In this document: positions 27,401 through 40,424 of the stretch, in pieces | Layout: each line of letters starts with the position of its first letter | Position numbering within the stretch: position 1 is the stretch's first letter | Assembly (NCBI GenBank): GCA_019802505.1 | Contig: JAFMOC010000031.1 | Coordinates: 4,427,501-4,491,500, forward strand | Length of the DNA: 64,000 bases | DNA from: Corydoras sp. C115 | Lineage: Eukaryota; Chordata; Actinopteri; Siluriformes; Callichthyidae | Reading direction: 5' to 3' | The notes under the pieces: generated by a model | What the model was told of the DNA's origin: nothing | Database searches by the model: none | The model's input: only the letters and a program-made list of their open reading frames with translations | Position numbers and translations under genes: made by a program

Positions 27401-28574
27401 TTGATATACATATACAATACAAAAAAAATAGTAAAAACAAAGCCTAATGCTTTAATGCCCTTGATGAGAATAATATAAATAAAACAGTAGGAATAAAAAC
27501 TCAACATGAAGAATCAGGGCCTGTGTGTTTATTGAAGGTGAAGCCCAATGTTGAGCATTCGAAAAATTGCCCGTGTCACATAAGCCTTCTAGCAAATACT
27601 GGTGTATTTATCAGTGTACATCTATGTAAACACAATGTAACTACGATATTCCCGATGTGTTCACCTGGCAGGAAATGTTCATGTGAGCATGGAAGATCTT
27701 CAAATTTTAAAATGCAGCAAAATTGCTGTTGGAAATCAAAATGGACAAGGCGTCAGATCCCGAATATGTATCTACCCGTGTCGAAAAAAAATAATAAAAT
27801 CTGGTTTGTCTCATTAAAGTACTGCACAACAGTCTTTTGCCCACCCTTTCAACAAGAATCTTGCAGTTTGAAGCAGATAAGGCGTTTGAAGAAGGCAATG
27901 GGGGCTGAGATGCATATATCCGTGCCCCTGCCAGGTGAGGACAGCTGAGTCATTGCACAGAGTTGAATAGTTGGCCTTAATCAATCACTCAGCTCAGGAG
28001 AGAGGGCCAAGAGAGCCAGCAGCAAGGCAGCTTAATTAGACAATCACCCAGACATGAGGCCTCATTACCTACCTCGGCATTACTCTCTTTTCTCTCTTGC
28101 CTCATCAGATGATACAGGAGGCAGGAATACACTGAGAAGAATATGAGTAAAGTGCCAATAATAAAGAAAGGGTTCAAAAGAAATCTGTCATTACCCTACG
28201 GCTAGGAGTAACAATTTCATCTCTTTTTGACTTATCTTTGCCCTTAACTATATGACTAGAGCCATGATGTGCTTAATACAGCATAGGTTTCTTAGGATCT
28301 GCTGGGATGTGTTTCCAGAGGGATGCTTTTATCTGAATGTAAACAGATTTGTTCAGATTATATTCAAAGTGTGTAATTGTAGATAGAGCAACGGAGAGAC
28401 TTTAACTGATTAGAATCAAGTACAGGGTAATGGTTTGCTGATAAGCAGAGAGCAGGGGAAATCAGAGCTACTCAGGTATATCCCACTGTGCTGTACACAC
28501 AATAAAATATCCTCAGTTAAATAAAGAGGAAAATGATAATAAAGACGAAAATGGAAAAGGCAAAAGAATAACTT

Positions 28575-28720
28575 TTAGTTTGGCCGACTGTCTCAAGACA
28601 CCGGCTTATAAACCAAACAAAAAAGATAACGGATTCAAATTTCACTCGACCTGATTCATGCTTTCATATCCTGAGACCCGTGAGTGATGTCTGCCACTCA
28701 AACTGACTGGCAGTGCCAAC
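28575..28720 (+). mobile_element. Possible tRNA-derived SINE remnant
   Basis: The stretch has a head-like gtctcaagacaccggcttat and a B-box-like ggattcaaatttcactcg, followed by a short body. No second copy was found in the window, so the call rests on the tRNA-like order alone. Confidence 0.3.
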
Positions 28721-29149
28721 ACTACAAAGCAAAACAATAGGAGATGATAGAGTGAGAGAATGACGGGGTTTGCATTTCTATACACAAACACAAAGAGAAG
28801 ATGAAAGGCAAGATAGAGCTTTAAAAAGGGAGAGGGAAAAAATAGAGACTGCTTTTGATTCTAAAAAATACTCCCTTTTTTGGTTTAGAGAAATGTCAGA
28901 CTTTGTTCTCTTTTTGTTGGAACCACATGTCCTCTGAATTAAGAATATTTCATGGAAGAACATTTCTATTAAGTGATCAAACATATTTTTACCATACGTG
29001 ATCTGTACTTAATACAAATTTGAGATCTAACCCAGTGAGAGAGAAAAATGAATATTACTGCAGAAAGCTTTAATAAATGATCTGCAGTATAACAAGCTCT
29101 GAATATGACTGAAGACATGAAATGAATATTAAAATGTTTGGGGGGGGAG

Positions 29150-29380
29150 GGTGGTACAGAGGCATAGTGGTTAGCATGTTGGCCTCTCAGAACTGGGGAT
29201 CCAGGTTTGAATACCAATCTCCCACATTTCAAAAACATTAAATTGGCTGCTCTAAATTGCCCACATATAGTATGTGTAAGTAAGTGAATGAGTGAGTGTG
29301 TGCCCTGTGATAGATTTGAGCCCTTTTCTTGGTGTATCTGGCCAGAGCCCAAAACGTTCTCCCCTGGATGGGCCATGGAA
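29150..29380 (+). mobile_element. Diverged SINE, same family
   Basis: The head gtggttagcatgttggcctc and the body (tctaaattgcccacatatag, then gttctcccctggatgggcca) are clear. The central cctccgggttctcc block is deleted. Runs of G border it on both sides (about 29140 and 29399-29409). Confidence 0.75.
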
Positions 29381-31004
29381 ATATTTTTTAAGTATTTTGG
29401 GGGGGGGGGCATTGTTTCTGAGATGTTGTTGTGGACAGTCTTGTGATCTCAAAACATAAAATGATCTGTTTTGCACTTTTAAAATTGAAACGTCATGCTG
29501 CTTGAGCAAAATGAGGAGAAAGTAATTTCAGAGCACTCGCAATTATTTCATAGTCCAGTGCTACAAAACAGGCATTAATCCACCAGACTGTGGATGGGAT
29601 ATTAGTATGACAATTAGCTTAGGAGCAATTATCAGTTGGTAAGATGAAAGTGAATTCTCATGCAAGGTGTTTCTTTATGCATTTGATAGCTGTTGAGAAG
29701 TCTGATGAAGTGAGGGAGTTTGACGATGGTGTTCACAGCTGACGGAACTGCTACAGTTGTGTGAGAATCATGCTAATTAGATTTTTTGTTGTTTTTTTTT
29801 TGGTCTTTTCATTAACCCCGTTTGACACCTCCTATAAAACCATGCGGGGAATTATGATGGCGCAGAATTAACGCGGAAGTGTGGAATTGGAGGATGTGCT
29901 ATAGAAGTGTTGCCAAAGAGCAAACCACAGGGAAAAATAGACATGTTAACCTTTAAAAACAGATCAGATAACAAGTGCCTAAAGAAACACCCATGTCTAT
30001 TTAACGGAACTGTAATCTGTAACAGAACTACATACTAAAATGCTCTGGGAATTAATAGACCACATGATACCAAAAAAACTATGATTTTTGTTTTAAAAAA
30101 CATCATAATTATTGTATTGCTTTAATACTTCAGGACATGTGCCACAAAATAATAAATAAATAAATAACATGCTGCACAAACAAGACCTCGGAGGGAACAT
30201 ACTGTACCTCTAAGAACCAAGACCATACCCCTCAGGACATAAACCACTGTTACTTACCTTAAAGAGCATGCATTCCAGCTGCAAATAAAAAATAGAAAAC
30301 TAAAAATGATAGGAAGCATCAACCAGAACGCTCTCACATGTGGCCAAAACCAACCGTGCTGAAGAACATGCAGGGAATAACTTTAGCTGCTCCACCTGGA
30401 AAGAGACTCACCTTCTAGTTGTGGTTGGAATTTAGGGCTGTACAGTATAATGATATATGGCATCTAGAAGTCTGTTGAGCTGCGCAATTTGTGTAATGAC
30501 CCGACAATGACTGCTGTCAAGTGAGCTGTGTCCCGACAACAACGACAAGGTGGTACAATACAATAGTAATGATCTGTTATTTTAAAGACACTATAAAATA
30601 CCTAAGTTCATTTCTTGTGAGAAAATCATTTAGCAGTACAACATTAATTTAAGTGCATACAATATATTATATATACTAGTCCTAATTTTATGATTTCTAA
30701 AGATACCAACAATACAGATAATAAGATGCCAACACTAAAGATAATACGCATAACTTAGAAAAGATTGCTATTACTATATTTTTCAGAAATAACGACTTTT
30801 TGTTAATGTCTGCCCAAAAATACCAATTTGTCAAATGGATCTATAAAAGCATGTTATACACGTATTCCAAGCATGTATTGGGAACATATGTTTGGAACCA
30901 GTTGGGAATTGAGAACAGTGCACAATTTAGATTAAGAATAAATAGTGTTGAATAGAACTGCAGCAGGGCTTTGTAAGTGCCCTACTGTAGTTTTAGCTTT
31001 AATC

Positions 31005-31096
31005 CATTTTTTAATCCGCTTATCCTCATCAGGGTCCCAGGTGGGGCCAAATCTGGGGAAATTCCATGGACAGGTTGTCAACCCATCACAGCGTTT
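31005..31096 (-). mobile_element. SINE 3' tail fragment, reverse orientation
   Basis: The phrases ccgcttatcctcatcagg and caacccatcacagcg are the reverse complement of a common fish SINE tail. No head is found beside it. Confidence 0.5.
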
Positions 31097-31505
31097 AGCT
31101 TGAACAGTTATGTACAAAAGCAGCATCAGCACATTAACCAAGGTCAACTATTTGAGACCAACACATATGCTCAGGTAGATAAAAATCCTCTAAATGTGTC
31201 CTAATGCCTTTTGGCATTTCCTGAGATGGAACAGGAGTATATGGTATGATGTCATGGTAGTGTGGTTATGTATACTACTATTTCACAAAGCATGCATCAA
31301 TTCACAAAGACACCAGGAGGTTTGTAATGGGATTAAACAGCCAATTGCATTAACATATTTTACAACACGGTGATGAATGAGCTTTGAGTGATTTCGATGA
31401 ACAAAAAAATATTTCTTCTTATTTCTATACTTCTATGATTCATGTAGACAATAATTATTGCCCATTACAAATTATTTCAATCATTTGCCCACCTAAATAT
31501 TTTAC

Positions 31506-31506
31506 T

Positions 31507-31530
<24 letters not shown>
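31506..31530. repeat. Homopolymer T25
   Basis: A run of 25 T lies about 0.5 kb downstream (in tenm2 sense) of the second coding exon. It is poly-A in gene sense. Confidence 0.9.
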
Positions 31531-31537
<7 letters not shown>

Positions 31538-32049
31538 GTACTTTGTCAGTACTGTTACACCGAAGAAGCAAAAATAAGAGTAAAGTATTTAGAGTATAAA
31601 ACATCACAGTATACAGTATTTAAAAGATAAAGACTCCAAAATCGGGATTCAAAAGTTACAATATTCCACTTATATTCCACTTATGACTTTATATAAGTTA
31701 AATATTAATAATTTTGTTCTCATATATAATCCAGGAGTTGTTTAATATGGTTTAAATTGCCATGTGTTTTTTTTTTTCATTGTTTCTAAGTGCAAACTCA
31801 GGTGCAGCTTATTTCAAAGAGCAAAAATCTCAAAACAACATGATTTATTTAATCTGAAAAATAATAAAGCCTGTATACGAAATTAAAGCCATGTCAAAAA
31901 CTTTGCCTTATAGATGACTTCGGATTTCTTAGAACTTTGCTGCACTTACTGCTCAATGTGCTTAATATATATACAGGAACTTAATATACAAGAGCCTCAG
32001 GCACTAAATCACACTTTCATTTCAATTCAAAGCATTCACCCCCTCCTAC

Positions 32050-32325
32050 CTGATTCGTCGTCAGACTTGTTCTCGTTTTCAGAGTCGGTGAGGGTCAGGG
32101 CCGAGTTCTCATGGCTGGACCGACCAGAGCTGTGGCGGGACTTGACATTGCGAGTGCTCCAAAGTTGCATGGCTCTCTCAGGGGAGATTGGGACCTCAGG
32201 GTCGGAGTCTGCATCTGAGCCTGCATTTAGAGAGTAGCTGTGGTGTAGGAGACCCAGGTTGGGACAGTAGGCATTTTGGTGGGGTGAGGGCTCACAGATC
32301 CCCAATTCTGCCAGAGTAAAATTCC
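32050..32325 (-). CDS. tenm2: Teneurin-2 second coding exon (residues 73-164)
   Basis: This exon continues the cytoplasmic domain of the teneurin begun at 47332. On the minus strand the acceptor is a T-rich tract ending gattag (AG at 32327-32326). The exon starts GG, completing a Gly codon with the last base of the previous exon. Residues 74-88 read [15 protein letters not shown], then GSDADSD (108-114), a SPE motif (120-122), [11 protein letters not shown] (133-143), [10 protein letters not shown] (145-154) and NENKSDDE (156-163). These motifs match vertebrate teneurin-2, and GICEPSPH is characteristic of that paralogue. The exon ends at 32050 with one base of a Gly codon before the donor gtagga (32049-32044). 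It is 276 bp and phase 1 at both ends, so skipping it would keep the frame. The Ser-rich and acidic composition suggests phosphorylation and disorder. Next expected are the Pro-rich segment and the transmembrane helix, not in this window. Confidence 0.95.
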
Positions 32326-33583
32326 CTAATCAAAAACAGAAAAAAGGTAGCTGGTTTATTTACTTTACTTTGCTTGATGGGCTCTGGTAGGGCTGCAGAT
32401 GAATGTGGCTAGTAACCTCACAATGACATTAATACAGCTCTTTAGTGTAAAATATTTCTTCCTCACATAGCCTGTCCTTCGACCTGTTTCTACTGTACAG
32501 TTCCTACCTTCGTCCTCCCTTACAAATGGTGTTTTGAATACAAAATGGTGTTTTGATAAACAATGAATGCTCGAGGCTTTCCAAAAATCATTTGGGCTTG
32601 CTCTCTGAAGTTTTAATCTCCTTACGGTTCTTTTCCATTCCAATAAAAATGTTTCTCTCTTCATTTGACACAGTGGATTATCAGTAAGAATATGATCCAC
32701 TTTCTATCACATACACAAACAAGTCTTTCCAGCCCTAAGGCAAAGAATTCAATGAAGCTTGACAATATCTGAAACAATACTCCAAAATATTCAAGTGTGT
32801 GCTATAAAACTGATTTGGGATGCTATAGCCTTTCGCTCTCTCCCACATTTTCATAGCTGCTAAGCTCACTCATTTTCTGATGAGCTTGTGTGCCATCATT
32901 AAGCTTGCTGAAGAGCACGGCCTCTTTTATTGATTCAGCTGACATGCATGAAGCTTTGTACACAGTGTATAGAGAAGTAAGCTGAGGCTTAAGTGAGACA
33001 ACTCTGACATATACAGACCGAGCAGCATCTAGCTAGGCTTAATGGTCCCTCTGTACATAACCATGCCAGCTTGTGTTGTGCCGTAACCCACAAACACATA
33101 TTCCATACTTTGCTCTATACCTGTTCCCAAATTAACATACAGTATAACATCATTCAGATTAAACCACATCAAAGTAAATCAATAAACACAACGGAGGCCC
33201 AATTACAGCCAAATCGAGAGAAAAGCAATTAGGAGGAAAAAGGCATGCACAGCGGCTTTCTCCTATCTAGTAATTAAAAGAGCATTGTCAATGCAATCCC
33301 TCACAATCAGCTAAGACAGGACGTGCAATTTCAATCATTAGCAGCATACGGTGGCGGGTGACGCATATTACTTTTTTAAGATCATGTATTTATTTGGCGA
33401 CGTTACAATATGTTAGTAAGATTATGCTTTCATGATGATGAGAGAAGCAATTCAGTTCATTTGTTTGACATTAAACGAGAAAAAAGTGAAGCATTCAACA
33501 CATTGATTATTTAAAAAACAACCACCGAACTGCAAAGGAATTGTTACAGTTCATGCAGTAACAGAAGTATAATTTTTTTTGGT

Positions 33584-33600
33584 GGATAATAATAATAATA
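33584..33600. repeat. Short (AAT)n on the left of a SINE
   Basis: Five AAT units directly precede the SINE at 33601. Confidence 0.85.
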
Positions 33601-33927
33601 GTTGGCTTGGTTAGCATGTTCGCCTCTCAGCACTAGGGATTTCCGGTTCGAATCCACATCTGGGTGGATTTTCCATGTTCTCCCCGTGCCTGCGTGGGTT
33701 TCCTCCGGGTTCTCCGGTTTCCTCCCACAGTCCAAAAACATGGATCAAGTCGATTGAATTCTCAAAATTGCCCCATATAGAGTGTGTCTGTGTGAGTGAG
33801 TGTGTGCCCAGCGATGGATTTGCGCCCTGTCCTGGGTCTATCTGCCCAGCGCCCGAGACGTTCTCCCCTGGATGGGCATGGGGAACCCCACCGCGACCCT
33901 AATAGAGGATAAAACGGGAGATAATGA

Positions 33928-33928
<1 letters not shown>
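33601..33928 (+). mobile_element. Near-full-length SINE, same family as 55769
   Basis: The copy lacks the first bases of the tRNA-like head but keeps ttagcatgttcgcctctcag, the cctccgggttctccggtttc block, the body and the tail. AAT trinucleotide repeats lie on both sides, so it may have inserted into an AAT tract. It lies about 1.3 kb upstream (in tenm2 sense) of the second coding exon and is antisense to the gene. Confidence 0.88.

Positions 33929-33957
<29 letters not shown>
33929..33957. repeat. (AAT)n on the right of a SINE
   Basis: About nine AAT units follow the SINE tail. They may derive from the tail or from the interrupted target. Confidence 0.92.
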
Positions 33958-33958
<1 letters not shown>

Positions 33959-35395
33959 TCAATTGATCAATAGATCGTTGTTTTTATTAGTACAGATTCT
34001 CACATACTTCTCAGGATCCTGTGGAGGTTTATATACTCTTTACAACCCTCAAGAAGTGGCTGAAGGAGCTTTATTTATTTATTATATATTTTATTAATGG
34101 TCACATCTCTGGAAATGATCTTCAATCCTCTCATACACAAATCCAATTTTGATTGTAGCTCCACTGTCAAAAACCTCTTAACATGTTTCCAACTACTCAG
34201 ATGGAGTGTAGCAGCCACTTGCATCATTTTCCCTGTACCTCAAAATAATTTCAAGGAACAGTAAGTTTTATATGTATGTACCCAACCACCGCTGACATCA
34301 GGCGGAATTCAGTGGGGAATTTGATCTGGAGGGTACTGGTTGTATTTAAGCTCATAAGGGTTACTCTATGTGACTAACTGGAATGATTTTAAGGTTTGAT
34401 ATAAAAATATAAGGTTTTTATATAGGCACTGCAAATGCTCAGGGAAAATGCATAGCATCTTACGAACTTGAGATTGAACCCCTTTTTGGCGTCATGATAA
34501 AATCAACTCTGCTCATTTAAAATACCAAAAAAAATGACTTTTCCTGCAAAGAAAGAAGAATATAGGTGGCTCCAATACCGATAGTCACTGAAGTGAAACA
34601 TCTCTGCAAGTAAAGAGGACAGAACCTGGGCAACCCCCTTTTCACAAAGCAATCTTCATCTTTGAAAGGAGCAGAGTGTAAGGATATTTTAAAAGATGGG
34701 GCTGTATCTAGCATGCCACATTGATGGGGAACACAATTCCTGCTTCTTTTTTTTTATTTTAAAGTTTTGATACGACAATTCTGAGGAGAGTAAAGCCAGC
34801 AAAATGAAGGCTCCTCTGAAGAAATTCTAAAGGTAGCTTTCAGAGGCTGCATTAAAAATAACCATTACAACAATCTGACACGGGGTTTTACTTTAGCTGT
34901 GACTTTGCCACAGGCAACGACTCTGCAAAATTCCTTTGAGACTGCTTTTATAAAATATGAATGAGTTAAATTCTGGTCTCCCCTTTTAAAGAAGAAATTC
35001 CTGTTATCCTCTTGAATGCCACAGTTTTAAATCAAATTTGTTCCAGTCTCCAAAAATTGAGCTGATAAAAAAAAATAAAAAAGCACAATGGCAGGCCTGT
35101 AAAGCAGCAAAAAAAAAAAATGTTGAATATACAATATAATATTATTACTCACTGCAAAGAAAGATGAAACAGACATTACGTATAGACAGCTTACCATGAG
35201 CCCACCCAGCATTCCATGCTTCTATACTTAAATTTAAATATATCGGCTAAACCAGACTGGACACAAGTGTTATACGGTTTAGCGCAACTCCAAGACTGTA
35301 AATAAACTACTACTCGGAAAAATCCTGCCTAAGGATGCTTCAAACTGTGCCAACAATTAAGGACCTGTCTCATATATCACAATGCCAAATATAGT

Positions 35396-35462
35396 TCCAG
35401 TCAAAAGTTTGGACACAACTCCTTTTTGCTCCACTTATTGTCGATTTTAGAAGTTCAAGAAG
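35396..35462 (+). mobile_element. Family A terminus
   Basis: This is the cleanest left terminus of the family: ccagtcaaaagtttggacac followed by ctttttgctccacttattgt. Similarity ends after about 65 bases. Confidence 0.65.
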
Positions 35463-36148
35463 CGTCTACAAAATGATGAACGTATAAAAAATACATTACA
35501 ATAATGTAACGTATATCTTACGTCATTGTGTAAATTAAATTATAATGTTTTATAATGTAAATGACCTAATATAAAGGTTTACATTTAATTTAATATTGTA
35601 ATTCAAATCACATCTACCTTACTTGTCATGTGTAGGCAAAAATCAATTAAACTAAGCAAAATAAGGTGAGACACAGGTCCCTACAGGGAGCAAACGGGTG
35701 GACAGCTGCATGTTCACAGCTCTGGGGAGTCTGCAAGAGCAATACCACTAAGTAAAAGGAGTGTCTGATGATGGGAAATGAACCTTTACTGTAATTAAGT
35801 AAACAGCAATGAGGACTCAATAAAGCAGCAACAGAAGTGTCTTATTTAGCTAGAGACTTGCAACGGTGTTTGTGAGGGATAAAACGAGGTGGGACAGAGT
35901 GAATGAGTGAAGCTGATAGTAGAATTTCACACTGATGCAAACACTTTAGAGGTGGAAAACAAGACAATTATTAGAATAAACTGTGAAGACGACAAAGTAT
36001 TAGCAAATACAATTACCATACATGGTGTTGTACAGTGTTGTTGGTGAGCATTATTTCTAAGTGAGCTGTAAAAAAATAGACCGAAAAATAGAACTGGATA
36101 AGGTTTTCACTAATACAACATCTAAACAAAACTAAAGTTGTCTAAATA

Positions 36149-36202
36149 AGTGTGTGTGTCCAGTGATGAATTAGTGCCTTGTTGTGTGTGTATCTGCCCA
36201 GT
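36149..36202 (+). mobile_element. Short SINE body fragment
   Basis: The phrases gtccagtgatgaattagtgc and tatctgcccag correspond to the body of the SINE family. It is very short and eroded. Confidence 0.4.
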
Positions 36203-37013
36203 AATTTACCTAATTTCCCTAAAATTCCCAGGATTTAATTTGCTGGACCAAGTTTTATAATGCAGGAACAGCTGCAAACTATTCCAGCTTTCACACTTTT
36301 AATTTGGAACATAAAATCACCATCATTTTCAAAACAGCATGGTTGAAAAAGAACATTTGACTGATGCCATGGACGTCTTGCCTAAGTCGTATTTTATTTA
36401 GCCCTGCCTGTAATGCAATGCTGTTCAGGTATTGGACCACACACTGAGGTAATGTCTCACCTCAGTCCAGTTCTGAGGCCTATGTAATTCTAATTTCTGG
36501 CCACAGGGGTGGAAATTGCCTGCTATTAAGCTTCATCAGACTCATTAAAGAGCCATTTGGCATTTGGAGAAGTTGTGAGCGGTAAGCCGACCGACCAATC
36601 AGATGGTGCACAGCAGCTCCTGCTCCAGCAGGGTGAGGAGTTGACTAATGCTCATGCACTTTGCAACCCCTAAAACCCTACAATTCCACAATAATGCCTT
36701 TGTTCAATTTGTTCCATTTGCAAAACACAGTAAAAGCTGTGTCTTACTCCATATATGGCAATAATGCAAAGTGTGGCATTGCCTTGTTGTAAAAAATGTT
36801 TTACATCCAATGGTGTATGTAAGTGTGTATGTGTACATATATTGTTAGTTTGGTGATGGAGCTGTATAATAAATATATAACAGATAGCTAAGCAAAATCA
36901 AAACAGTCACCTTCACCAATTTCATATGATCATAATTCAATACAGTTAAGTTATAATAAATCAAACCTGAAGCTGCAATTCTTTTAAATTGTTTAACATT
37001 TTGTTTTAATTTC

Positions 37014-37034
37014 TTTTTTTTTTTTTTTTTTTTT
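37014..37034. repeat. Homopolymer T21
   Basis: A run of 21 T with no adjacent recognisable element. Confidence 0.9.
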
Positions 37035-37639
37035 ACCAAAGAAAAAACAAGGCGGAAGCAGTGCTGAAGAAAAACTATGACATAGCCACTTAAAAACCAA
37101 AAGCCTTCATTGAAAACCTGGGTTTCTCCTGGACCACATTCTCAGGGGCTTGTGTGTCATCTGATAAACACTTACAAAGTGACACTCTCAGCAGCAGAAT
37201 CCTAAACAGGAAATAAATACCAGACAAGATAGTTATCACTTTGTTTCTAGGTAGAGTTGATATTTGATGTCACAGGACAAATTGGCCACCAAAAGCAAGA
37301 AAGTGAGAATTTAGATCACTGAGATCATCTGCTGGGGTTATAAAGGTCTTGATCATTCACATATGAATGTGCTTCATGTCAGAATCACTGCTTCTGCACT
37401 AAAAGCAATTATGGCCCAAATAAAAATGTGCATAAATGTCAGTGAAAAACAGTGAAGTTTATTTATTAAATGTTTACAACAAACACAAAGCTATAGGTAT
37501 TAAACAATGTGTACTAAAACAGGTAAAGAGCCTATCCTCCATCTAAGTACACTACACCTGTTACATTTTTTAAAATAAAAACACAATAAATGAATAATAA
37601 ATAATAATAATAATAAAAATTTAATTTTTTTTTATACAA

Positions 37640-37982
37640 GTGGCTTAGTGGTTAGCATGTTCGCCTCTCAGCGCTAGGGATTCCCGGTTCGAATCCCCAT
37701 CTGGGTGGAGTCTCCATGTTCTCCCCGTGTCTGCGTGGGTTTCCTCCGGGTTCTCCGGTTTCCATCCACAGTCCAAAAACATGGATCAAATCGACTGAAT
37801 TCTCAAAATTGCCCCATATAGAGTGTGTCTGTATGAGTGAGTGTGTGCCCAGCGATGGATTGGTGCCCTGTCGTGGGTCTATCTGCCCAGCGCCCGAGAC
37901 GTTCCCCCCATGGGGGGCATGGGGAACCCCACCGCGACCCTAATAGAGGATAAAAGCGGGAGATAATGAATGAATGAATGAA
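37640..37982 (+). mobile_element. Near-full-length SINE, same family as 55769
   Basis: The copy starts at gtggcttagtggttagcatg, retains the whole body and ends in (GAAT)n. It is almost the same as the copies at 33601 and 55769, differing mainly in scattered C/T and G/A changes typical of methylated CpG decay. I could not find a clean target-site duplication. Confidence 0.88.
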
Positions 37983-40424
37983 CATTTCTATATAATATTG
38001 TAAAGTAAATGTAAAATAGTTCTCAATAACAAACTCAATTATACTAATTGCTGCAATTTTTGCACATTCTTTTATACTTGTTAAAAATAATTTGATAACA
38101 TTTTTAGACTTGTTTTTATAGGTTGTGGTTGACGTTGTCTACCTCTCCTCTTTATGATAGGCCATAACATTCTAACAGTAGCTCGAGCTGGACTGGCCAA
38201 TGGAACACCTGTTGAAACTCATGGAAAATGAGGTCTGGTTGTATTCTGCTTAAATATACTTGGAGTTTATAGAAAAATATTTTGTCTTGACAGCAAGATG
38301 TCTTTTAAAATGTCAATTTAAGCCTAACAATTTAGAGTGGCATATCAGTAATGCTGGGGCTTAAACTAGTGATCCAGTCCTGTAATTTAACCCCGTTTTT
38401 TTTAAACGTTCTTAAATAAACTTATTTTATTTGTATATGAGCTGATTAAGCTAAACAGTTTTATGCACATGATAAATACTAAATTATACATATGCAGGTA
38501 CATACTCCATTAGAGTTCGTCAGTTTTTACATTTAATGATTTTCTCTGAATCAAATGTTAAGGATATGAGAAATGGGGAAAGATGTAAAACATGATCAGT
38601 CAGGTAGGTTTTCCATCATGTTTGAAACAGTGGAAAGCCTTGTTAGGGCATCGTCCGTCTATAAATAGAACTCCGCAGCTGTTTACATACTCTTTAATTC
38701 TCCCAAATGTCTGATCTATCCCCAGAGACATGACTCAAGCAAGTATTACACCAATTTATGATTCTGCTTTCATGCACACAAGAAGCATGAAGTCAGCACC
38801 AGCTTTTCTTCCACCAATTATTACCAAGTGCTCTGCAATTAAATCTCAGTGGAGCCCCGAGTCGGGTTCTTCATCACCTTACCCTGACAGCTAGAACTTT
38901 GAAGATGCACATTCCCTTATTCGCAGTCACTGACAGATGCAAACACACTTGACTGAGCACAGGTTTAATTTGATAACACTTCTCGACATGAACAGATCAG
39001 AAAACAATTCAAGGCTATACTCATTTTAAACTTTGAATTTGAATATGTGAATAAACCTGCTTCTAAACATCTTCGATATTTTTATTCTTGTTTGTTTTTA
39101 GAAATAAGCCCTCATTGTGCCGCATGATGTCACAGATATCTTTTGAACTAGATCAATGCAACCATAAATATGCCATGTTGTGAACGTGACCATGTTCTGC
39201 AAAGTAACAAAATCCAACAATTAAAACTTTGATGTAAATGGGCTACATAATTTAATTATAACATAATATAAGTTGCTCTAGATGCCAGGTATAACTGAAT
39301 ACGGGTATGTAGTGGTCCTTGTGCTGACCGAAATTCTGACTTTACAGGTTTCTTTTATTAAATCGGACTGCCCCCGAGTTTAATTTTAAAAGTGTAGGTG
39401 CATATGTGTGAGGAACAGGTGGAGTCACAGGAGATTTTAAAATTAAGTAACGTTTTTTTTTTTACTTTTATTCTAGCCTCACATGCAGAAGGACCAGAAC
39501 AGTAAATTAATGCTCTATCTCCAATTTCCTGATATATAAAGTTGGTCATGTAGAATCTTTAACTGAAGTTGAGTAAAGTAATCTATTCTGCTTATTGTGG
39601 TGTAGTAAACATACGCTATTGAAGGGAGCACACATGCCTGGTGCAGTCGGCAGCCCTGTTCACAGAGCCCAATTAGGGTTAGGTGTTTTTTTACTGGGGC
39701 ATTTCAGCCATAGCACTTGGTGGGACTTGTAACCAAACCAGGTCTCATAGCTAGTTCCTAAACCACAAGCACATGACTGTCCTTAATTACACTTTTAATG
39801 ACAATATGCTTTGATACAGACTGCTGTTTAAAGTGATGGATATGTTTGAGTGGCTTGATGTCACAGTACAAACAGATAAAATGTGTCTGTTATATAAAAT
39901 GTTTAATTTTGACAGGTTTTTTGTCTAAGCGTCTCTCTCTTTTTCTACAAGTAAGACTTCAGTACAATGACTGAGCCATGCTTTTCCGTCAAAAACAGCT
40001 CTTTGTCGTCTCTGGTCTTTTTAAGCTCCCTGCAGTTTACCTTGTTGTCTCTGACCTTGTACAGAGCTCTCTGAATGCTTAGATGCTAAGGCGCTTAGCT
40101 CTTTAGTTTGTTGTTCAAGACTCATTTGTGTTGAGCTTCATACTTTCAGAGATGTTTTGTTCATATAAAAATTGGTATGGAAAATCCCTACTTAGACACT
40201 TGCCTCTACTCATTTGAATTTTTTTTTGATACTTTTTTTTTTTGTTGTTGCACAAACTTGAGGTTTTAAAGAAGAGAAATATTTCTCTTCACTCTTCAAC
40301 TGGGGATCCTCGGTGGAGTATATTGGATGTTTGGGTTACATCAATTGATTTAAATATGCAGGATTTACAACCATTATTTTTTAATTGGAAAAACAAAGAA
40401 CAAAACTAAAACTATTAAGTTGTA

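Larger units (their letters stand above)
1..32049 (-). other. tenm2: tenm2 intron downstream of the second coding exon (partial)
   Basis: Everything from the donor at 32049 to the left edge appears to be one intron, at least 32 kb long. I looked on the minus strand for the next teneurin exon (Pro-rich segment leading to the membrane helix) and found no open frame that fits. Open frames in the region are short and look accidental or repeat-derived. Stretches with nothing recognisable include 1-1740, 3050-4050, 7000-9090, 10500-15180, 15480-17460, 18900-20230, 22100-23200, 25600-27290 and 29450-31000, apart from short homopolymers. Repeats are listed separately. Confidence 0.85.

Noticed and set aside
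33675..33902. Open frame beginning MFSPCLRGFPPGSPV, repeated at 37716 and 55853
   Set aside because: It lies wholly within the SINE copies and is shared only because the repeats are alike; short frames on the opposite strand are equally repeat-derived.
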